Source: an uncultured Bacteroides sp. (GTDB taxonomy: Bacteria > Bacteroidota > Bacteroidia > Bacteroidales > Bacteroidaceae). Taken from it: a DNA stretch of 64,000 nucleotides. The position numbers were made by a program, and so were the translations under genes. Of this stretch, positions 48,724 to 55,782 are shown in pieces (the first letter of the stretch is position 1; every line of letters starts with the position of its first letter). The notes beneath the pieces were generated by a model. The model was not told the origin of the DNA and searched no databases. It saw only the letters and a program-made list of their open reading frames with translations. The stretch lies in contig CANSEY010000007.1 of the NCBI GenBank assembly GCA_947646015.1, forward strand, positions 97,494-161,493. Reading direction: 5' to 3'.

Positions 48724-51333
48724 ATGAACCGACAATATTACTGTTTGTTTGTTGTTTTGTTCTTCGTTGTTTTTGCCCGGGCGGCGGCAGCAGAACATAC
48801 ATACAACATACTTTTTATTCAATCTTATACCTCGCAAACCCCTTGGCATAACGACCTGAATGAGGGGCTGACCAAGGGATTCAAAGAGAATGGACTGAAA
48901 GTAAATATTACTACTGAATATTTGGATGCCGATTTTTGGTCATTCAGTTCGGAGAAAGTGATTATGCAGCGTTTTTGTCAGCGTGCCCGTGACAGAAAGA
49001 CGGATATGATTATCACAGCCAGCGATGAGGCTTTTTACACTCTTTTCTCTTCCGGCGATTCGTTGCCTTACCAAGTTCCGGTTGTGTTTTTCGGAATCAA
49101 ATATCCCGATAAAGAACTTATAGCGAGTCTTCCCAATGTATGCGGATTCACCGCTAATCCCGATTTTTATGTGATCTTAAAGCAGGCACAAAAGGTATTT
49201 CCCCAACGGAAAGAAGTGATATGTGTGATTGACAACAGTTTTCTGAGTAATAAGGGACGTGAGGACTTCAAACAAGAATGGCAGCTTTTTCAGGAAGAGA
49301 ATCCGGATTACAAGATGAAACTCTACAATACCCAGCATGAATCAACCAATCATATTATTGCGGCTATCTGTTATCCCCGCAATAGTTATGCTCGGGTTGT
49401 GGTTGCTCCCAAATGGTCACCGTTCCTTTCGTTTGTAGGCAAGAACTCCAAAGCACCGGTCTTCTCCAGTCAGAATGTGGGGCTGATGAACGGTGTATTT
49501 GCGGCATATGACGCAGACGCCTATACCTCTGCGATGTCTGCTGCAAAGAAGGCATCGCGAGTGTTGAAGGGGGAATCTCCCTTGAAACTGGGTGTGACGG
49601 AGACGGAACAGGGATTTATTTACGATTATAAACAGCTGGACTTCTTTCATATAGACCCGGATAAGGTTTCCTCCAGTGGCAGTGTTGTTAATCAGCCGTA
49701 TTGGGAAAGATATAAATTATTGTTTATTCTTCTTTATCCATCTATCCTGGCATTGTTGATCGTCTCTATCGTGTGGCTCATTCGTGTCAACCGTCGTGAA
49801 GCTAAGCGACGGATACATGCCCAGACCCGCTTGTTGGTGCAGAATAAACTGGTGGAACAGCGGAATGAGTTTGATAATATCTTCCATTCCATACGCGACG
49901 GTGTGATCACATATGATACTGATCTTCATATTCACTTTACCAACCGTTCTCTGCTGAAGATCCTTCATTTACCCTCAGAATCGGGCGGACGGAATTATGA
50001 AGGAATGATGGCGGGCAGTATTTTCAAAATATACTATAACGGTCAGGATATCCTTTACAAGATATTGAAGAAGGTGGGAGAGACTGGGCAGAGTGTCATT
50101 ATTCCCGATGGGGCTTTTATGAAAGAAGTACATAGCGAACATTATTTCCCGGTTTCCGGGGAAGTTGTTCCGATTCATTCAGGCGGGCAGATTACCGGTA
50201 TGGCACTTTCGGCACGCAACGTATCGGATGAAGAAATGCAGAAACGTTTCTTTGACATGGCCGTGGAGGAAAGTTCTATTTACCCTTGGCAGTTTGATGT
50301 GGAGAGTAATAGTTTCATCTTTCCGCAAGGTTTTCTTGTTCGTTTTGGTTATGATGAGTCGATTACTTCCATCACCCGCGACGAAATGGATCGTATGGTT
50401 TATCCGGAGGATTTGAAGGAAATGCGTATTCTCTTTGATAAAACATTGGCGGGAAAAGAAACCAATACCCGTTTGAATTTCCGTCAGCGCAATGCCAATG
50501 GAGAATATGAATGGTGGGAATACCGTTCCTCTGTTATTTCCGGTTTGACGAGAGATTCGCTATATAATATATTAGGTGTATGCCAAAGTATCCAACGTTA
50601 TAAGACAGCAGAACAGGAAATGAGGGAGGCGCGTGATAAGGCACTTCAGGCTGACAAACTGAAATCTGCTTTCCTTGCCAATATGAGTCATGAAATCCGT
50701 ACACCACTGAATGCTATTGTCGGTTTCTCCGACTTGTTGAGCGATACAAGCGGCTTTACAGAAGAGGAAATAGGGCAATTTATAGCAACGATCAATAAGA
50801 ATTGCGGATTGTTACTTGCATTGATTAATGATATTCTCGATCTGTCGCGTATCGAGTCAGGAACAATGGAATTTATGTTTGCCAATCATAATTTGCCTCT
50901 GCTGCTGAAGACAGTGCATGATTCTCAACAACTGAATATGCCTCCGAGAGTGGAACTGTTGCTTCGTATGCCCGATAATGAGAAAAAATACCTGGTGACA
51001 GATAATGTCCGTCTCCAACAAGTCGTCAATAATCTGATCAATAATGCTGCCAAGTTTACGACTTACGGTTCCATTACTTTCGGATATGAGGAAGATGAAG
51101 ATCCCGAATATACCCGAATCTTTGTGGAAGATACGGGAGTCGGCATATCCGAAGAAGGTATCCGTCATATCTTCGAACGATTCTATAAGGTGGACAACTT
51201 TACACAGGGAGCCGGTCTTGGATTGAGTATCTGCCAGACGATTGTCGAACGTCTGAGAGGAACGATCTTTGTGACTTCCGAAGTAGGCAGGGGAACTCGC
51301 TTTACTGTACGTATCCCGAATTTCTGCGAATAA
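48724..51333 (+). CDS. Sensor histidine kinase with periplasmic ABC-substrate-binding-like domain and PAS domains
   Basis: 869 residues from the ATG at 48724 (an in-frame TTG lies two codons earlier). Signal/anchor to about residue 23. An extracytoplasmic domain like ABC substrate-binding proteins follows (YNILFIQSYTSQTPWHNDLNEGL, VPVVFFGIKYPD, FSSQNVGLMNGVFAAYDADAY). A membrane segment lies near 333-355, then PAS-like regions, then HisKA with His656 in NMSHEIRTPLNAIVGFSDLL. The ATPase N-box is NNLINNAAKF, with DTGVGISEEG and GLGLSICQTIVERL. There is no receiver domain. It phosphorylates an unidentified partner; the NtrC-like regulator at 53012 is a candidate. It sits between the ABC permeases and tolC. 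Confidence 0.9.
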   Translation: MNRQYYCLFVVLFFVVFARAAAAEHTYNILFIQSYTSQTPWHNDLNEGLTKGFKENGLKVNITTEYLDADFWSFSSEKVIMQRFCQRARDRKTDMIITASDEAFYTLFSSGDSLPYQVPVVFFGIKYPDKELIASLPNVCGFTANPDFYVILKQAQKVFPQRKEVICVIDNSFLSNKGREDFKQEWQLFQEENPDYKMKLYNTQHESTNHIIAAICYPRNSYARVVVAPKWSPFLSFVGKNSKAPVFSSQNVGLMNGVFAAYDADAYTSAMSAAKKASRVLKGESPLKLGVTETEQGFIYDYKQLDFFHIDPDKVSSSGSVVNQPYWERYKLLFILLYPSILALLIVSIVWLIRVNRREAKRRIHAQTRLLVQNKLVEQRNEFDNIFHSIRDGVITYDTDLHIHFTNRSLLKILHLPSESGGRNYEGMMAGSIFKIYYNGQDILYKILKKVGETGQSVIIPDGAFMKEVHSEHYFPVSGEVVPIHSGGQITGMALSARNVSDEEMQKRFFDMAVEESSIYPWQFDVESNSFIFPQGFLVRFGYDESITSITRDEMDRMVYPEDLKEMRILFDKTLAGKETNTRLNFRQRNANGEYEWWEYRSSVISGLTRDSLYNILGVCQSIQRYKTAEQEMREARDKALQADKLKSAFLANMSHEIRTPLNAIVGFSDLLSDTSGFTEEEIGQFIATINKNCGLLLALINDILDLSRIESGTMEFMFANHNLPLLLKTVHDSQQLNMPPRVELLLRMPDNEKKYLVTDNVRLQQVVNNLINNAAKFTTYGSITFGYEEDEDPEYTRIFVEDTGVGISEEGIRHIFERFYKVDNFTQGAGLGLSICQTIVERLRGTIFVTSEVGRGTRFTVRIPNFCE

Positions 51334-51357
51334 GACTGAACGTTCATTTCTGTGCAT

Positions 51358-51377
51358 AGTGTCCGAAAATGAACACT
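51358..51377 (+). promoter_or_regulatory. Candidate activator-binding palindrome upstream of the TolC gene
   Basis: AGTGTCCGAAAATGAACACT, an imperfect palindrome matching 14 of 20 positions of the palindrome at 43305. It has no T-run after it, so it is not a terminator. The start lies 63 bp before the -24 element at 51421. Confidence 0.6.
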
Positions 51378-51420
51378 GATACATTTCTCTAACCGATTGA
51401 TAGTAAATGTATTATTCTTT

Positions 51421-51436
51421 TGGCACATGGTTTGAT
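51421..51436 (+). promoter_or_regulatory. Sigma-54-type promoter of the TolC-like gene
   Basis: TGGCACATGGTTTGAT matches the -24/-12 consensus TGGCACG-N4-TTGCA except at two bases, with the correct ten-base GG-to-G spacing; the -12 dinucleotide is GA instead of GC. The ATG follows at 51465. Confidence 0.7.
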
Positions 51437-51464
51437 TCTATCTGACTGGAAAATACCGTGTACA

Positions 51465-52943
51465 ATGAAAAAGAAAAGTATATTGTTTGTTCTGGCTGCA
51501 ATCTGTCTGCCTTTGGCAGTGTCGGCACAGAAAGAGAGGGAAATCACCTTGAACGAAGCTATCGCTATGGCGCGTATGCAGTCTGTTGACGCTGCCGTTG
51601 CCTTGAATGAGTTGAAAACATCTTATTGGGAATATCGCACATTCCGTGCCGATCTTCTTCCGGAAATCAATCTGAAAGGAACACTGCCTAATTACAATAA
51701 ATCTTACGGCTCCTATCAGAATCCGGACGGTTCTTACAGCTTTGTCCGCAACAGCGCCTTAGGTCTTTCCGGTGAACTTTCCATCGACCAGAATATCTGG
51801 CTTACCGGTGGACAACTTTCACTAACCTCTTCCCTCGACTACCTAAAGCAACTGGGTAATAGCGGTGATCGCCATCTGATGTCCGTTCCTGTTACTTTAA
51901 AACTGACCCAACCTATTCTTGGTGTGAATAATGTGAAGTGGAACAGGCGTATAGAACCTGTGCGATATGCCGAAGCGAAAGCGGAATTTATCACAGCTAC
52001 CGAAGAAGTGACGATGCGGGCTATTACCTATTACTTTGATCTGCTGTTGGCGAAGGAGACTCTTGGAACCGCCCGTCAGAACTTGACGAATGCCAATCAG
52101 CTTTACGAAGTGGCTATAGCTAAACGCAAGATGGGACAGATTTCGGAAAATGAACTTCTCCAGTTAAAACTTTCAGCATTGAATGCAAAGGCTGCGTTGA
52201 CCGAAGCCGAAAGTGATCTGAATGCCAAGATGTTCCAGCTTCGTGCCTTTCTGGGAGTGGGAGAGGATGAAATCCTCCGTCCTGTTGTTCCCGAGTCGGT
52301 AGATTGTGGTAAAATGGAATATAATATGGTTTTGAATAAAGCGCTGGAACGTAATTCTTTTGCCCAGAATATTCGTCGCCGTCAGTTGGAGGCCGATTAT
52401 GCGGTAGCTACGGCACGTGGTAATCTGCGTAGCATTAATTTGTTTGCCAGTGTAGGATATACGGGAGAGAGTCGTGAACTTTCCAGTGTCTACAGGAACT
52501 TGCAGGATAATCAGATTGTGCAGGTAGGCGTTCAGATTCCGATTCTGGACTGGGGAAAGAGACGCGGAAAGGTACGGGTAGCGAAAAGCAATCGGGATGT
52601 AGTACTTTCGAAGATACGGCAGGAACAGATCAACTTCAACCAGGACATATTCTTGCTGGTAGAGCATTTCAATAATCAGGCACAGCAATTGGAGATAGCC
52701 AAAGAGGCGGATGGCATAGCTCAGCAACGTTACAAAACCAGTATTGAAACCTTCCTGATTGGTAAAATCAATACACTGGATTTGAATGATGCCCAGAACG
52801 CCAAAGACGAGGCACGCCGGAAACACATCTCCGAACTTTATTATTACTGGTATTACTTTTATCAGATCCGTAGTCTGACTCTCTGGGATTTCCAGGCTAA
52901 CACGGAGTTGGAAGCAGATTTTGATGAAATAGTGCGACAATAG
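51465..52943 (+). CDS. TolC-family outer-membrane efflux protein
   Basis: 492 residues from the ATG at 51465. The frame opens at 51420, but that would overlap the sigma-54-type promoter and place 15 residues before the signal peptide MKKKSILFVLAAICLPLAVSAQ. OEP features are the ITLNEAIAMARMQSVDA opening, coiled-coil helices with QLYEVAIAKRKMGQISENELLQLKL and RYKTSIETFLIGKINTLDLNDAQNAKDEA, and the membrane strand VQVGVQIPILDWGKRRGKVRVAK. It provides the outer-membrane exit for the adaptor/ABC system encoded upstream. It ends about 70 bases before the NtrC-like regulator. Confidence 0.92.
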   Translation: MKKKSILFVLAAICLPLAVSAQKEREITLNEAIAMARMQSVDAAVALNELKTSYWEYRTFRADLLPEINLKGTLPNYNKSYGSYQNPDGSYSFVRNSALGLSGELSIDQNIWLTGGQLSLTSSLDYLKQLGNSGDRHLMSVPVTLKLTQPILGVNNVKWNRRIEPVRYAEAKAEFITATEEVTMRAITYYFDLLLAKETLGTARQNLTNANQLYEVAIAKRKMGQISENELLQLKLSALNAKAALTEAESDLNAKMFQLRAFLGVGEDEILRPVVPESVDCGKMEYNMVLNKALERNSFAQNIRRRQLEADYAVATARGNLRSINLFASVGYTGESRELSSVYRNLQDNQIVQVGVQIPILDWGKRRGKVRVAKSNRDVVLSKIRQEQINFNQDIFLLVEHFNNQAQQLEIAKEADGIAQQRYKTSIETFLIGKINTLDLNDAQNAKDEARRKHISELYYYWYYFYQIRSLTLWDFQANTELEADFDEIVRQ

Positions 52944-52962
52944 GGATTAATCGGGCTATTTG

Positions 52963-52993
52963 TTGCTTGTATTGAGTATTTACAATATCTTTG
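52963..52993 (+). promoter_or_regulatory. Housekeeping promoter of the NtrC/NtrB-type pair
   Basis: TTG (52963-52965), a 20-base spacer and TATCTTTG (52986-52993) match the Bacteroides -33/-7 architecture, 19 bases before the regulator ATG. Confidence 0.65.
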
Positions 52994-53011
52994 TCACAAG
53001 TAATTTAAACT

Positions 53012-54361
53012 ATGATTTTAATAATAGACGACGACAGTGCGGTACGCTCTTCACTCAGTTTTATGTTGAAGCGGGCTGGATATGAAGCACAAACGGTTTC
53101 CGGTCCCCGGGAAGCTATGGAGGTGGTGCGTTCCGTAGCACCGGATTTAATCTTAATGGATATGAACTTCACCCTTTCTACTACAGGTGAAGAAGGGCTG
53201 ACTTTGCTCAGGCAAGTGAAAATATTCCGTCCGGAAACTCCGGTGATACTGATGACCGCCTGGGGAAGCATACAGCTTGCCGTGCAAGGTATGCAGGCAG
53301 GAGCCTTCGATTTTATCACCAAACCTTGGAATAATGCGGCATTGTTGCAACGTATCGAGACGGCTTTGGAACTGGCAGGCTCTCCCAAAGAGACAACGCA
53401 GGAACAGAATGACGCTTTCGACCGTCGTCATATCATCGGCCGTAGTCAGGGACTGACAGAAGTACTGAATACCATTGCCCGTATAGCAAAGACGAATGCT
53501 TCCGTACTGATCACCGGAGAAAGTGGGACGGGCAAGGAGCTGATAGCCGAGGCGATACACATCAACAGCCAGCGTGCCAAACAGCCTTTTGTCAAAGTGA
53601 ACTTGGGAGGAATCTCCCAAAGTCTGTTCGAAAGTGAAATGTTCGGCCATAAGAAAGGAGCTTTTACGGATGCTTCCTCCGACCGTATCGGACGCTTTGA
53701 GATGGCGAACAAAGGAACCATCTTTCTGGACGAGATCGGTGATCTCGACCCTTCTTGTCAAGTGAAGCTCTTGCGGGTGTTACAAGATCAGACGTTTGAA
53801 GTATTGGGAGACAGCCGTCCCCGTAAGACGGATATTCGTGTCGTCTCCGCTACCAATGCCGATTTACGCAAGATGGTGGGCGAACGTACTTTCCGCGAAG
53901 ATTTGTTTTACCGTATTAATCTGATTACCGTCAGACTGCCGGCTTTGCGTGAGCGTCGGGAGGATATTCCCTTGCTGGCACGTCACTTTGCCGATCGTCA
54001 GGCAGAGGCCAACGGTTTTCCTCGCACCGAATTTTCAGCGGATGCCTTGCAGTTTCTGAGTCGCTTACCTTATCCGGGAAATATCCGTGAATTGAAGAAT
54101 CTGGTAGAACGTACGATTCTGGTCAATGGAAAGCCGACGCTTGATGCCGCCGACTTTGATGCTCAGTATATCCGTCACGAAGATCAGAAAGTCGCCGAAG
54201 GCGCATCCTTTGCTGGTATGACTCTGGATGAAATAGAACGGCAGACGATTTTGCAGGCTTTGGAGCGTCATAAGGGAAATTTGAGTCAGGTAGCTACAGC
54301 GCTTGGCATCAGTCGTGCCGCCCTTTACCGTCGTTTGGAGAAGTTTGGAATCAGTGTTTAG
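53012..54361 (+). CDS. NtrC-type response regulator (sigma-54 activator)
   Basis: 449 residues. Receiver domain at 1-120 with acidic pocket Asp6-Asp8 and phospho-acceptor Asp50, and Lys104 in ITKPW. AAA+ domain at about 140-375: Walker A GESGTGKE (169-176), Walker B GTIFLDEIGD (235-244), and the sigma-54 contact loop reading GAFTDA (216-221) instead of GAFTGA. A C-terminal Fis-type HTH is seen in GNLSQVATALGISRAALYRRLEKFGI. It should activate sigma-54 promoters by ATP hydrolysis. The cognate kinase gene follows after 21 bases. The two sigma-54-like promoters with a shared palindrome in this region are the obvious targets. Confidence 0.93.
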   Translation: MILIIDDDSAVRSSLSFMLKRAGYEAQTVSGPREAMEVVRSVAPDLILMDMNFTLSTTGEEGLTLLRQVKIFRPETPVILMTAWGSIQLAVQGMQAGAFDFITKPWNNAALLQRIETALELAGSPKETTQEQNDAFDRRHIIGRSQGLTEVLNTIARIAKTNASVLITGESGTGKELIAEAIHINSQRAKQPFVKVNLGGISQSLFESEMFGHKKGAFTDASSDRIGRFEMANKGTIFLDEIGDLDPSCQVKLLRVLQDQTFEVLGDSRPRKTDIRVVSATNADLRKMVGERTFREDLFYRINLITVRLPALRERREDIPLLARHFADRQAEANGFPRTEFSADALQFLSRLPYPGNIRELKNLVERTILVNGKPTLDAADFDAQYIRHEDQKVAEGASFAGMTLDEIERQTILQALERHKGNLSQVATALGISRAALYRRLEKFGISV

Positions 54362-54382
54362 CAGATAGACCTTACTATTATT

Positions 54383-55675
54383 ATGCGTATAAAAGGATTT
54401 TTTGGTATACTCGTTTTCCTGCTTCTGGTCTTGGGGGGTGGATTGCTTTTCCTTTCAAGCCGGTTGAACCTGATCTATTTCTATATAGGAGAGGGGTTGG
54501 TCCTTTTTATCCTGTGTTATCTCCCGTTTTTCTATCGTAAGATTGTGAAACCGCTGAACTCTATCGGAAGCGGTATGGAACTGTTGCGCGAACAGGATTT
54601 CAGCAGCCGGTTAAGTCCCGTGGGGCAATATGAAGCCGACCGTATTGTGAATGTCTTCAACCGGATGATGGAGCAACTAAAGAATGAACGTCTCCGTCTT
54701 CGCGAACAGAATAACTTCCTTGACCTGCTGATTAAAGCCTCTCCGATGGGAGTCATCCTCACCACATTGGACGAGGACCTTTCCGAGCTGAACCCGATGG
54801 CGCAGAAAATGCTGGGTGTCCGTCAGGAAGATGTCTTGGGCAAAAAGATGAACGAGATAGATTCTCCGCTTGCCGCCGAGTTGGCAAACGTGCCGAAGGG
54901 AGAAACGGCTACCGTCCGTCTGAATGATTCGAATATTTATAGATGTACGCATTCCTCTTTTATTGACCGTGGATTTCAACATCCCTTCTTCCTGATAGAA
55001 AGTCTGACGGACGAAGTGATGAAGGCAGAGAAGAAAGCCTACGAGAAGGTGATCCGCATGATTGCCCACGAAGTGAACAACACTACTGCCGGAATAACCT
55101 CCACACTGGATACAGTAGAACAGGCGCTTTCCACCGAAGAAGGCATGGATGATATTTGCGATGTCATGCGTGTATGTATCGAACGCTGTTTCTCTATGAG
55201 CCGTTTCATCACCCGTTTTGCCGATGTAGTGAAGATTCCCGAACCGACGCTCACGCCTGTCGACCTGAATGACCTCGCATTTACCTGCAAGCGTTTTATG
55301 GAAGGTATGTGTGCCGACCGGAACATAAAACTTCGTCTGGAGATAGACGAAACGTTGAAAGAGGTAAAAATGGATGCCTCCCTCTTCGAACAGGTACTGG
55401 TAAACATCATCAAGAATGCTGCGGAAAGCATCGAAAAGGATGGCGAGATTATCGTCCGCACCCTTTCTCCTGCCACTATCGAAGTGGTGGACAACGGTAA
55501 GGGAATCAGCAAAGAGGTGGAAGCGAAGCTGTTCAGCCCGTTCTTCTCCACCAAGCCCAATGGTCAGGGAATCGGACTGATCTTTATCCGGGAGGTTCTG
55601 ATGCGTCACGGCTGCACTTTCTCTCTGCGGACTTATGCCGACGGATTGACCAGATTCCGTATTCTTTTTCCCTGA
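54383..55675 (+). CDS. NtrB-type membrane sensor histidine kinase
   Basis: 430 residues. Two closely spaced membrane segments (about 5-25 and 30-50) with almost no periplasmic loop are followed by a HAMP-like region, a PAS domain (FLDLLIKASPMGVILTTLDEDLSELNP), and the H-box MIAHEVNNTTAGI with phospho-His229. The ATPase domain holds NIIKNAAESIEKDG, VVDNGKGI and FFSTKPNGQGIGLIFIREVL. The HEVNN form of the H-box is that of NtrB/NtrY-like kinases. Lack of a periplasmic domain suggests that it senses a membrane or cytosolic signal. Partner of the upstream NtrC-type regulator. Confidence 0.92.
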   Translation: MRIKGFFGILVFLLLVLGGGLLFLSSRLNLIYFYIGEGLVLFILCYLPFFYRKIVKPLNSIGSGMELLREQDFSSRLSPVGQYEADRIVNVFNRMMEQLKNERLRLREQNNFLDLLIKASPMGVILTTLDEDLSELNPMAQKMLGVRQEDVLGKKMNEIDSPLAAELANVPKGETATVRLNDSNIYRCTHSSFIDRGFQHPFFLIESLTDEVMKAEKKAYEKVIRMIAHEVNNTTAGITSTLDTVEQALSTEEGMDDICDVMRVCIERCFSMSRFITRFADVVKIPEPTLTPVDLNDLAFTCKRFMEGMCADRNIKLRLEIDETLKEVKMDASLFEQVLVNIIKNAAESIEKDGEIIVRTLSPATIEVVDNGKGISKEVEAKLFSPFFSTKPNGQGIGLIFIREVLMRHGCTFSLRTYADGLTRFRILFP

Positions 55676-55738
55676 TCAAATGTCAAACGAGAACAGTTCT
55701 TCCGCTATATAGACCTTTTTTTGTTCTGAAATCCCTCC

Positions 55739-55746
55739 TACCTTTG
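55739..55746 (+). promoter_or_regulatory. -7 element of the DUF5686-type gene
   Basis: TACCTTTG matches TAnnTTTG, 36 bases before the ATG at 55783. A TTTG lies only 15 bases upstream of it, shorter than the usual 19-21. Confidence 0.5.
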
Positions 55747-55782
55747 CCCCGCTCAATTCAATAGGATGTTAAGGTATAAGAT

